Position numbers and translations under genes: made by a program. A stretch of 10,182 nt of DNA, from contig JAZOAS010000091.1 of the NCBI GenBank assembly GCA_045595605.1, forward strand, positions 1-10,182, given 5' to 3'. The notes beneath the pieces were generated by a model. It did not search any database and had not been told where the DNA came from. It was given only the letters and a program-made list of their open reading frames with translations. The number at the start of each line of letters is the position of its first letter. Positions within the stretch are counted from its first letter, which is position 1. The stretch is from SIG480 sp045595605 (GTDB lineage Bacteria > Bacillota > Clostridia > Oscillospirales > JAAYXM01). Below, one piece after another: positions 1 to 6,087 of the stretch.

Positions 1-896
1 CCGTACTGGCTCATTCCGACGCCGTGGCCGTACCCTCGTGTTTCAAACTTCATTTTACCGTCCTCATACCTGAGAGTGAAGTTTGTTGAGTTGAGCCCGA
101 AGAGACCTCTCACATCACTCCCTTTGAGCGTAACCCCCGCAACAGAAACAGTTTTTATTCCGCCTGCCTTGGAGCGCGAGATATTTGTCACCCAGTTTTC
201 CGGGTTTTCGTCAAAAACGCCCTGAGGGTATTTTTCGCTAAAATTTCTTTTAAATTCCTCCGTCGTAAATACCTTTTCGTCCTTAAAGCGCGGAGACTCC
301 TCCTCGCCTTCGCTTTTTACGCTCACAAGATACGGCGCATCACCACCCCAGACATCCTTTGCACTTTCCGTCATTCCCGATGAGGTTGAATGAAAAACCG
401 CACTTACCGGCTCGCCGTTATACAGTAAGATTTCACCGTCGGTTTCTTTTACCGCACGGCGTATCTTCTCCGTATATTCCTCTCCTTTATCCCCAACACT
501 TGCAGCGAACACACTGACAGGCTGATATGCTTTACAGTGAGCAGGGTTTGAGCATACAGCCGCACCGTTATGCTCTTTTGCGAAAGGAGAGGAAAGTTTC
601 TTCATAGTATAGGTCCTTGCCGCAACCGCCTGCGCTTTCAGCGCTTCTTCGGGGAAAAGCGCGGGCATTTCCGCCGCGACAACCCCTTCCAGATACTCCG
701 AAAGCGGGAGTGTTTCAATGTTTCCGTTGTTATTCAGGGTTACGGAAATATTCTTGTCCGTTTCCGCTTCAACGCCTACCCCTTCTGACGGTATGGGAAG
801 AACAGGAACTTCCCCCTCGCTTTTTGAAATTCCGATAAACGGAATCAGAAACAACGCCGCCCATATTATTGCGCAGAGAATAATAAATCTTTTCAT
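1..896 (-). CDS. spoIID: Stage II sporulation protein D (SpoIID), 5' part, truncated by the left window edge
   Basis: SpoIID is a membrane-anchored lytic transglycosylase that, with SpoIIP and SpoIIM, degrades septal peptidoglycan so the mother cell can engulf the forespore. The reading frame stays open from an ATG at 896 down to base 3 (298 codons). Residues 1-24 form a KR-plus-hydrophobic signal anchor (MKRFIILCAIIWAALFLIPF). The core SpoIID block lies at about residues 67-98 and contains EYLEGVVAAEMP and ALKAQAVAARTYTM. The catalytic Glu is expected to be E76 in AAEMP. H109, C115, H120 and C121 have the same spacing from that Glu as the zinc ligands I recall for the Clostridioides difficile enzyme. 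The signature GYGHGVGMSQYG sits at the truncated end. The B. subtilis protein is about 340 residues, so some 40 are missing. The ribosome site is weak (GAAAGG about 11 bases upstream). I could not recognise a sporulation-sigma promoter. Confidence 0.96.
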   Translation of the reverse strand, partial: MKRFIILCAIIWAALFLIPFIGISKSEGEVPVLPIPSEGVGVEAETDKNISVTLNNNGNIETLPLSEYLEGVVAAEMPALFPEEALKAQAVAARTYTMKKLSSPFAKEHNGAAVCSNPAHCKAYQPVSVFAASVGDKGEEYTEKIRRAVKETDGEILLYNGEPVSAVFHSTSSGMTESAKDVWGGDAPYLVSVKSEGEEESPRFKDEKVFTTEEFKRNFSEKYPQGVFDENPENWVTNISRSKAGGIKTVSVAGVTLKGSDVRGLFGLNSTNFTLRYEDGKMKFETRGYGHGVGMSQY

Positions 897-930
897 CCTT
901 CACACAGCCTTTCTTTTCCCCAAAAAATCG

Positions 931-959
931 TTGACTATTTACATTAAATAATATAAAAT
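931..959 (+). promoter_or_regulatory. Sigma-A-type promoter of citrate synthase
   Basis: TTGACT (931-936) and TAAAAT (954-959) are separated by 17 bases, each matching the consensus at five of six positions. A strong ribosome site, AGGAGG at 979-984, lies 7 bases before the ATG at 992. The surrounding 95-base gap to the divergent spoIID start is very A/T-rich. The elements are visible, but their activity is inferred. Confidence 0.75.
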
Positions 960-991
960 AAATTATTAACTAATTTTCAGGAGGACTTGGT

Positions 992-2356
992 ATGTCCAAT
1001 AATCTTTCTGCTGAAAGCAGCAATTTCATTAAAAAGATATGCGAAGGTTACGGAAATAATAACTCCATAAGCGCTGAGCATTTTAATAATCCCAATATCA
1101 AGCGCGGTCTCCGTAACCAGGACGGTACGGGTGTCATGGCCGGTGTAACAAGGCTTGGTAATGTCCGCGGTTATACCGTCATCGACGGTGAGCGTTTCCC
1201 GATTGAGGGTGTCCTCACCTACCGCGGAATAAATGTCGAGGATATCATCAACGGCATAACAAAGGAAGACCGCTTCGGCTTTGAAGAGGTTGTTTACCTC
1301 CTTCTCGTCGGAAAGCTTCCTACAAAAGATGAGCTTGATGAGTTCAACGAAGTCCTCACATTCCACAGAACTCTCCCGCGCAATTTCACCGAGGATATGA
1401 TTATCAAGGCTCCGAGCCCGAACATTATGAACAAGCTCGCAAGAAGTGTCCTCACTCTTTATTCGTTTGACGATAACCCCGACGATACTTCACTTGAAAA
1501 TATGTTCCGCCAGTCGCTTGATATCATCGCGCGACTCCCGATTCTCGCGGCGCAGGCATATCAGGTAAGGCGCCATTATTACGAGAACAAGAGCATGCAT
1601 CTCCATATTCCGCCAAACGACCTTTCTGCGGCAGAAATGCTCCTTTACTGCATGCGCTCTGACCGCGCATACACAGACGAGGAAGCAAAGCTTCTCGATA
1701 AATGTCTCATTCTCCACGCCGAGCACGGTGGCGGTAACAACTCAACCTTCACAACCCGCGTTCTTTCTTCTTCGGGCACTGACACATATTCGGCAATCGC
1801 ATCTTCCCTCTGTTCGCTTAAAGGACCGCTCCACGGCGGTGCAAACAAGCAGGTAGCCGATATGCTTCACGACATCGAAGTCCATGTAAAGGACTGGAAG
1901 AACGATGACGAAGTCGCCTCCTACCTCGCAAAGCTTCTCAACAAGGAGGCTGGCGACAGAAGCGGTAAAATCTACGGCATGGGCCACGCGATTTATACAA
2001 TCTCCGACCCGCGTGCTGTAATGCTCAAGGCTCATGCAAAAAGTCTCGCTGAGAAAAACGGCTATCTTGACCGTTTTGAGCTTATTGAGTCTGTCGAGCG
2101 TCTTACCCCTGATGTTTTCAGAACTGTCAAGGGTTCTTCAAAACCTCTTTGCGCGAATGTTGATATGTATTCCGGCCTTGTCTATGAAATGCTCGGTATT
2201 CCGGAAGTTCTCTACACCCCGATATTCGCTATTGCCCGTGCGGCAGGTCTTTGTGCTCACCGCATAGAAGAGGCTACAACCGGCGGCAGAATCATCCGCC
2301 CGGCTTACAAGTGGGTAAAGCAGACAAACGAATATCTACCGATGTCAGAGAGATAA
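992..2356 (+). CDS. gltA: Citrate synthase (Si-type fold, long clostridial form)
   Basis: This enzyme condenses acetyl-CoA with oxaloacetate to give citrate and CoA in the cytoplasm. In an anaerobic Clostridia it most likely feeds citrate to 2-oxoglutarate and glutamate synthesis. The 454-residue product carries the whole active-site set: HAEHGGGNNSTF around residue 242, GPLHGGAN with catalytic H281, GMGHAIY with H332 followed by DPR (R340), NVDMYSG with catalytic D391, and C-terminal arginines in ARAAG (R416) and GGRIIRP (R433/R436). It is longer than B. subtilis CitZ (about 370), mainly through an N-terminal extension before GLRNQDGTGV. The ATG at 992 follows AGGAGG by 7 bases. Codon choice (AAG, AAC, ATC, CTC) suggests high expression. 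No aconitase or isocitrate dehydrogenase is adjacent. A 2-methylcitrate synthase activity cannot be excluded from sequence. Confidence 0.95.
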   Translation: MSNNLSAESSNFIKKICEGYGNNNSISAEHFNNPNIKRGLRNQDGTGVMAGVTRLGNVRGYTVIDGERFPIEGVLTYRGINVEDIINGITKEDRFGFEEVVYLLLVGKLPTKDELDEFNEVLTFHRTLPRNFTEDMIIKAPSPNIMNKLARSVLTLYSFDDNPDDTSLENMFRQSLDIIARLPILAAQAYQVRRHYYENKSMHLHIPPNDLSAAEMLLYCMRSDRAYTDEEAKLLDKCLILHAEHGGGNNSTFTTRVLSSSGTDTYSAIASSLCSLKGPLHGGANKQVADMLHDIEVHVKDWKNDDEVASYLAKLLNKEAGDRSGKIYGMGHAIYTISDPRAVMLKAHAKSLAEKNGYLDRFELIESVERLTPDVFRTVKGSSKPLCANVDMYSGLVYEMLGIPEVLYTPIFAIARAAGLCAHRIEEATTGGRIIRPAYKWVKQTNEYLPMSER

Positions 2357-2376
2357 TCAAGAGGAGTGAGCCGAGT

Positions 2377-3144
2377 ATGAAAAACAAGCTTTTTCCGATT
2401 CTTTTTCTTTGTCCAATAACTGCGGGGCTTTGCGGCGCAAGTCTCAGAGCCGCTCAGCTTAAGCTTTCAGCAGAAGGAGGAGCTATCTCCTCCCCCACAA
2501 ACGGTCTTGTAATAATCTGCGTTATCGCTCTTCTTATGGCGCTTATTGCGGCGTTTATTTCAAAAGGGGGAATAACTTTCACTTCCCGTCTGCGTGAAAC
2601 CGCGCTCCCGATAGTCTCCTTTGCAGGAGCAGCATTCCTTCTTGTCTATGCGGCAATGCTTCTGTTCGGTCTTCGGTATGAATTCGTTGCGACAGACCTC
2701 GTACTTGCGCTCTTTGCGCTTTATTCGGCGGTTTCGTTTATCGTTCTCGGAAAATACCGTTTAATCGAAAGAGACAGCACGGCTTACTGTATTTTCTCAG
2801 CCGTCCCCGCTTTCTGGGCAGCGTTTCTTCTTATTCTTACCTTCCGCGATAAAATTTCAGACCCGGTAATTTCAAACTATATTTTTCTTATTCTTTCTTA
2901 TATCTCAATTCTTTTCTTCTGCTACGGTGTTGCGGCGCATATCCTTGGCAAGAACAGAAAGCATGTTTGCGTTTTCTCCTGTTTTGCAGGAATCTTCTTC
3001 ATCTTCACGGAACTTTTCTCGCTCCTGTTTGCAGGTGAGTTTGCTTCCGTAACAGGAACAAAACTTTCAGAGCTTTTCCCGCTTTTTGCTTTTCTCGTTA
3101 TTATGCCGCTCTACACGACAGAAATAGTTGCAAAAAAAGATTGA
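2377..3144 (+). CDS. Unknown integral membrane protein, about eight helices, downstream of citrate synthase
   Basis: I do not recognise this family. The 255-residue product is almost entirely hydrophobic, with likely helices at about residues 5-22, 42-62, 77-98, 105-124, 135-156, 167-187, 196-218 and 231-248. The loops are short. Positively charged clusters (RLRE 71-74, GKYRLIERD 125-133, GKNRKH 191-196) help set topology. No enzyme, transporter or receptor motif is visible. The ATG at 2377 has GAGGAG (2361-2366) ten bases upstream. The frame stays open further back into gltA, but those upstream codons have no ribosome site. Only 20 bases separate the gltA stop from this start, and no terminator lies between, so the two are probably co-transcribed. 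The shared hairpin at 3155-3195 closes the unit. Confidence 0.85.
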   Translation: MKNKLFPILFLCPITAGLCGASLRAAQLKLSAEGGAISSPTNGLVIICVIALLMALIAAFISKGGITFTSRLRETALPIVSFAGAAFLLVYAAMLLFGLRYEFVATDLVLALFALYSAVSFIVLGKYRLIERDSTAYCIFSAVPAFWAAFLLILTFRDKISDPVISNYIFLILSYISILFFCYGVAAHILGKNRKHVCVFSCFAGIFFIFTELFSLLFAGEFASVTGTKLSELFPLFAFLVIMPLYTTEIVAKKD

Positions 3145-3154
3145 TAAACAAAAT

Positions 3155-3195
3155 AAAAGAAGCAGAAACTTGACTTTCAAGTTTCTGCTTCTTTT
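3155..3195. terminator. Bidirectional rho-independent terminator with a 19-bp perfect stem
   Basis: The arms 3155-3173 and 3177-3195 are perfect reverse complements around a three-base CTT loop. On the plus strand the stem ends in the T-run 3192-3196. On the minus strand the A-rich stretch 3144-3158 becomes the U-tract. It therefore can stop transcription from gltA and the membrane protein on one side and from the convergent abrB-like gene on the other. The right arm touches the abrB-like stop codon (3195-3197). Confidence 0.92.
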
Positions 3196-3434
3196 TACTC
3201 TGAAAGATTTTTTATACAAGCCTCGCAAACGCTTTTCCCTTTGTATTCGGAAAGACCTTTACGGTTTCCGCAGAAGATGCATTCGTTTTCATGCTTTTTC
3301 AGAATAACCTTATCTCCGTCAACATAAATTTCAATAGAGTCTTTCTGCTCTATCCCAAGTTTTTTACGAAGCTCAATAGGAAGAACTATTCTCCCGAGTT
3401 CATCAATCTTTCTGATGATTCCTGTGGCTTTCAT
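3195..3434 (-). CDS. abrB: AbrB/MazE-fold transition-state regulator with C-terminal Cys4 tail
   Basis: This is a small DNA-binding regulator of the AbrB/SpoVT family, which binds as a dimer or tetramer and in Bacillus restrains post-exponential and sporulation genes. The 79-residue product starts with the SpoVT-AbrB swapped-hairpin domain (residues 1-47), closely resembling B. subtilis AbrB: MKATGIIRKIDELGRIVLPI, then LGIEQKDSIEIYVDGDKVIL. Residues 52-73 contain CxxC and CxxC (C52, C55, C70, C73), a probable zinc ribbon replacing the Bacillus AbrB multimerisation domain and commoner in Clostridia. I chose the ATG at 3434 because GGAAGGGG lies 7 bases upstream and family similarity begins there. 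A frame extending to 3482 would overlap the promoter. It is divergent from spmA, which makes spmAB and its own gene plausible targets. The symbol marks family, not proven orthology. Confidence 0.93.
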   Translation of the reverse strand: MKATGIIRKIDELGRIVLPIELRKKLGIEQKDSIEIYVDGDKVILKKHENECIFCGNRKGLSEYKGKSVCEACIKNLSE

Positions 3435-3463
3435 TTTTTCGCCCCTTCCAAATTCGTACAATA

Positions 3464-3492
3464 AGCATACCAAAAATGTCAAAATTTGTCAA
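3464..3492 (-). promoter_or_regulatory. Extended -10 promoter of the abrB-like gene, with tandem TGTCAA repeats
   Basis: Read on the minus strand, TTGACA (plus positions 3492-3487) is followed after 17 bases by TATGCT (3469-3464), with TG one base before it as in an extended -10. On the plus strand the motif TGTCAA occurs at 3477-3482 and 3487-3492, exactly ten bases apart. The second copy is the -35 box itself. A repressor bound there would cover this promoter. Confidence 0.7.
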
Positions 3493-3515
3493 TAGACGAT
3501 ATTTGATTTTGTAAT
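3486..3515 (+). promoter_or_regulatory. Possible sigma-A-type promoter of spmA-spmB
   Basis: TTGTCA (3486-3491) and TGTAAT (3510-3515) are 18 bases apart and each matches the consensus at five of six positions. Its -35 overlaps that of the divergent abrB-like promoter. In B. subtilis spmAB is expressed in the mother cell under sigma-E. I could not find a good sigma-E pair here, so this assignment is tentative. Confidence 0.4.
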
Positions 3516-3538
3516 TTTTTATCGGAGGTTGTCGCAAT

Positions 3539-4126
3539 ATGATGGGAAAAATCTGGGTATTTATGATTTTTATCTCAGTTATAAGCGCATTGACAAATGG
3601 CAGAATCGGAGAACTCAGCACATCCGTTGCCGAAGGTGCAGGCGCCGGAATAAACCTTATTCTTTCAATCGGCGGAATGGTTATTCTATGGAGTGCTCTG
3701 CTTGAACTTATGAAAAGATGCGGGCTTTTAAAGCTTCTGACAAAGCTTCTTATGCCCTTTCTCAGTTTTCTCTTCCCGAGTGCAAAAAACTCACCGGAAG
3801 TTTTAGGTGATATCTCCGCAAATGTATCCGCAAATCTCTTAGGCCTTGGCAACGCCGCTACCCCCGCAGGGATTTCCGCTGCTCGCGGGCTATATTCAAT
3901 CACTGGAAACTCTTTCGTTTCCGATGACTTATGTATGCTCGTCGTCATAAATACAGCTTCCCTTCAGCTTATACCTACGACCGTTGCGGCAATTCGCGCG
4001 TCTCTCGGCGCTTCAAATCCGTTTGATATACTGCCCGCAGTTTGGATAGCAACCGCGATTTCGCAAATCTTTGGAATATTTATATCAAGACTCTGTGCAA
4101 AAATATATAAAAGGAGAGAAAAATGA
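3539..4126 (+). CDS. spmA: Spore maturation protein A (SpmA)
   Basis: SpmA is a polytopic membrane protein needed, with SpmB, for full dehydration of the spore core and hence heat resistance. Its transport substrate is not established. The 195-residue product matches the B. subtilis length (about 196) and carries the family's hallmark segment LLGLGNAATPAGISA (residues 100-114), then INTASLQLIPTTVAAIR (137-153). Hydrophobic helices lie at about residues 5-19, 38-58, 66-80, 131-152 and 164-186, with a basic C-terminus (KRREK). Of two adjacent ATG codons, 3539 is preferred because GGAGG (3524-3528) is 10 bases upstream, against 13 for 3542. The stop overlaps the spmB start as ATGA, implying translational coupling. 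In Bacillus the pair sits by dacB, but here the neighbour is the divergent AbrB-like regulator. Confidence 0.95.
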   Translation: MMGKIWVFMIFISVISALTNGRIGELSTSVAEGAGAGINLILSIGGMVILWSALLELMKRCGLLKLLTKLLMPFLSFLFPSAKNSPEVLGDISANVSANLLGLGNAATPAGISAARGLYSITGNSFVSDDLCMLVVINTASLQLIPTTVAAIRASLGASNPFDILPAVWIATAISQIFGIFISRLCAKIYKRREK

Positions 4127-4641
4127 ACACTCTAACCTCTCTCACGGTCCCGCTCATTCTCCTTTTCGTCGGAATTTATGCTTTATTTAAAAAATGCGAC
4201 ATCTACGACGCTCTGGTCTGCGGAGCAAGTGACGGAATACGCGTTCTCGGACGGATACTGCCAAGTGTTACCGCACTTTTTGCCGCAATTTATATGCTGA
4301 GAGCGTCGGGTGCACTTGACATGATATGCTCGTTCTTATCGCCTTTCACCGACTTTTTCAGAATCCCGCGCGAATGCGCGCCTCTCCTTCTTTTAAGGCC
4401 TCTTTCAGGAAGCGCCGCTCTCGCCTTCGGAAGCGATATCATCAGAACCTGCGGTGTCGATTCTCTCGCAGGCCGTACTGCCGCAATCATGCTCGGAGCA
4501 TCCGAAACAACCTTCTACACGCTCGCCGTTTACTTCGGCTCAATAGGCGCAAAAAAGACGCGTTATACCGTCTTTGCCGCGCTTTGCGCAGAGCTTTCTG
4601 GATTTCTCGCCGCGGCGACTTTTGCAAGGCTACTCTTTTAA
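4123..4641 (+). CDS. spmB: Spore maturation protein B (SpmB)
   Basis: SpmB is the partner of SpmA in spore core dehydration and belongs to the same nucleoside-recognition/Gate-type membrane domain group. The 172-residue product has the expected conserved blocks in order: DGIRVLGRILPSVTALFAAI (residues 37-56), LRASGALDMICSFLSPFTDF (59-78), LLLLRPLSGSAALAFGSDII (88-107), and the family signature GASETTFYTLAVYFGSIG (125-142). A final hydrophobic helix covers about 150-169. The start ATG at 4123 overlaps the spmA stop, and AAGGAGAG at 4111-4118 is its ribosome site. The length is close to the B. subtilis protein (178). No terminator hairpin is visible in the 24 bases before the next promoter. Confidence 0.95.
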   Translation: MNTLTSLTVPLILLFVGIYALFKKCDIYDALVCGASDGIRVLGRILPSVTALFAAIYMLRASGALDMICSFLSPFTDFFRIPRECAPLLLLRPLSGSAALAFGSDIIRTCGVDSLAGRTAAIMLGASETTFYTLAVYFGSIGAKKTRYTVFAALCAELSGFLAAATFARLLF

Positions 4642-4665
4642 TTTCTCCAATCAATGAAAAAATAC

Positions 4666-4694
4666 TTGACTTTCAGGTCGTTTTGTACTAAAAT
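4666..4694 (+). promoter_or_regulatory. Sigma-A-type promoter of the aminotransferase gene
   Basis: TTGACT (4666-4671) and TAAAAT (4689-4694) are 17 bases apart, the same two hexamers and spacing as the citrate synthase promoter at 931-959. The ribosome site AAAGGAG (4713-4719) lies 12 bases before the ATG at 4732. The 5' leader is short, with no riboswitch-like structure. Confidence 0.75.
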
Positions 4695-4731
4695 GTTAAA
4701 AAGTGCAAATTGAAAGGAGTACTATATCAAA

Positions 4732-6042
4732 ATGGCTAAAAAACCTACAGATTTCAGATATAACACAGGCGAAACCCGCGTTCCGTGGGCAGCTGTCGGT
4801 GAAAACTACAATGCAGAAGACCTCATGGCTGTTGTCAAGTTCCTTATGCAGGGCGAAGGTGCGGAGTACGACGCTATCTACTCCCGTATAAAGGACGAGG
4901 TGTATAAGCTTTCGGAGATTTCTTCCCCTCCCGGAAAGCTCTCTCTCGGCTCTCAGGTAGAAAAGGCTGAAGCTATGGTCGATGAATACCTCGGAACAAG
5001 CGGCAGCGCATTTGTCGCAAACTGCACAGCGGGATTTGAGATTGCTTATAAGTATGCAAATATCGGCCCCGGCGACGAGGTCATCGTTCCGGCTATCACC
5101 TTTGTCGCTACTATGGCATACCCGCTCTCGGTCGGTGCAAAGCTCGTCTTTGCCGATGTTGACCCGAACACAATCAACATGGACCCGAAGGATGTTGAGA
5201 GAAAGATCACTGACAAGACAAAGATGATCGTTCCCGTACATATTGCAGGTTACCCGGTTGATATGGACCCGATTATGGAAATTGCAAGAAAGCACAACAT
5301 CCTCGTTCTTGAAGATGCGGCTCACGCTTTCGGTGCTGTTTACAAGGGTCGCAAGATTGGTACAATCGGCGACTTCGCAGGCTTCTCTCTCCACGAAGTA
5401 AAGAATATCACCTCCTTCGGCGAAGGCGGTATCCTTACCACAACAATCCCCGGCTTTGCAGACGATATGAAGCGCGCACGCTCCCTCGGTCTTGACTTCT
5501 CAAGAAAGATTGATAACTGGCTTTATGACATCACTTCAATCAAGGGTAAGTACAAGAACTTCGTTGCAGGAAACAGCTCCACAACAGAAATCCAGGGTCT
5601 CGGCCTCCAGCTCCAGCTCGAGCGCAACGAAAAGATTATCGCCGAGAGAAGAGCTGCTGCAGAATATCTCGCTCGTCGCTTTGCTGAGAATGATGCTATC
5701 ATCCCGCAGCGTCTTGATACAGACGATATCAAGCCGACATACCATATGTACCTTCTCCAGATTGACCCGGCTAAGGCAGGCGGAGACATCCAGACTCTCA
5801 AAGCAAAGATTACCGAAAAGGGCGTTACAAACATCCCGCACTTCGGCCCGCTCTACCGCTTTGATGTTATCCGTGAGCACGGCTACGACCGCGATGCTAT
5901 CGCCGCTACCTGCCCGGTATGTGAAGAAGTCTTCTACAAGCGCTTCACTCACCTTCCCCTCTACGGTCTCTCGGAAGATCAGCTCATCTTCATGGCAGAC
6001 GCAGTTCTCGAGGCAGTTGCAGAGATGCAGGCAGGAAAGTAA
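4732..6042 (+). CDS. DegT/DnrJ/EryC1/StrS-family PLP-dependent aminotransferase
   Basis: These fold-type I enzymes usually transfer an amino group to nucleotide-linked keto-sugars or, in the AHBA-synthase branch, act on cyclic precursors. The 436-residue product has the family core: VANCTAG around residues 95-101 (PLP phosphate loop), GPGDEVIVPAITFVATMAYP (112-131), VPVHIAGYPVDMDPI (167-181), VLEDAAHAFGAVYKGRKIG (192-210) with D195 for the pyridine nitrogen, and GFSLHEVKNITSFGEGGILT (217-236) with Schiff-base K224. The C-terminal HLPLYGLSEDQL (407-418) is also typical. It is longer than most members (about 370-400), with an added segment near residues 42-72. It stands alone: own promoter before, terminator after, and no sugar-nucleotide, glycosyltransferase or antibiotic genes nearby. 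Codon use (AAG, AAC, ATC, CTC) suggests high expression. The family is secure but the substrate is unknown. Confidence 0.9.
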   Translation: MAKKPTDFRYNTGETRVPWAAVGENYNAEDLMAVVKFLMQGEGAEYDAIYSRIKDEVYKLSEISSPPGKLSLGSQVEKAEAMVDEYLGTSGSAFVANCTAGFEIAYKYANIGPGDEVIVPAITFVATMAYPLSVGAKLVFADVDPNTINMDPKDVERKITDKTKMIVPVHIAGYPVDMDPIMEIARKHNILVLEDAAHAFGAVYKGRKIGTIGDFAGFSLHEVKNITSFGEGGILTTTIPGFADDMKRARSLGLDFSRKIDNWLYDITSIKGKYKNFVAGNSSTTEIQGLGLQLQLERNEKIIAERRAAAEYLARRFAENDAIIPQRLDTDDIKPTYHMYLLQIDPAKAGGDIQTLKAKITEKGVTNIPHFGPLYRFDVIREHGYDRDAIAATCPVCEEVFYKRFTHLPLYGLSEDQLIFMADAVLEAVAEMQAGK

Positions 6043-6054
6043 TAATTCAACACA

Positions 6055-6084
6055 AAAACAGCACCGCTTCTGCGGTGCTGTTTT
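6055..6084. terminator. Bidirectional rho-independent terminator with a 13-bp stem
   Basis: The arms 6055-6067 and 6072-6084 pair perfectly around the loop TTCT. The inner part is GC-rich (CAGCACCGC) and the outer part A/T. T-runs follow on both strands: TTTT and CTTTT on plus, and the complement of CAAAAA on minus. It serves the aminotransferase gene and the convergent GH31 gene, whose stop codon is at 6088-6090. Confidence 0.92.
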
Positions 6085-6087
6085 CTT

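Noticed and set aside
897..991. A sigma-E-like promoter for spoIID on the minus strand, with ATATT near 950-954 as -35
   Set aside because: The matching -10 position does not resemble the sigma-E consensus. In A/T-rich DNA a partial -35 match is not enough, so I make no call.
3170..3198. A TTGACT box inside the terminator loop (3170-3175), identical to the -35 of two real promoters
   Set aside because: No -10-like hexamer occurs 16-18 bases downstream, and no plus-strand gene starts nearby. The match comes from the hairpin sequence.
3403..3948. A 181-codon minus-strand frame spanning the abrB/spmA spacer and the 5' half of spmA
   Set aside because: It covers both promoters and is antisense to the conserved SpmA segment GLGNAATP. 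Its product resembles no family I know.
4696..5394. A 232-codon open frame on the minus strand inside the aminotransferase gene
   Set aside because: It lies wholly antisense to a gene with an intact PLP-enzyme motif set. Its product shows no recognisable domain, and no ribosome site supports it. Biased codon use in the real gene readily creates such frames.
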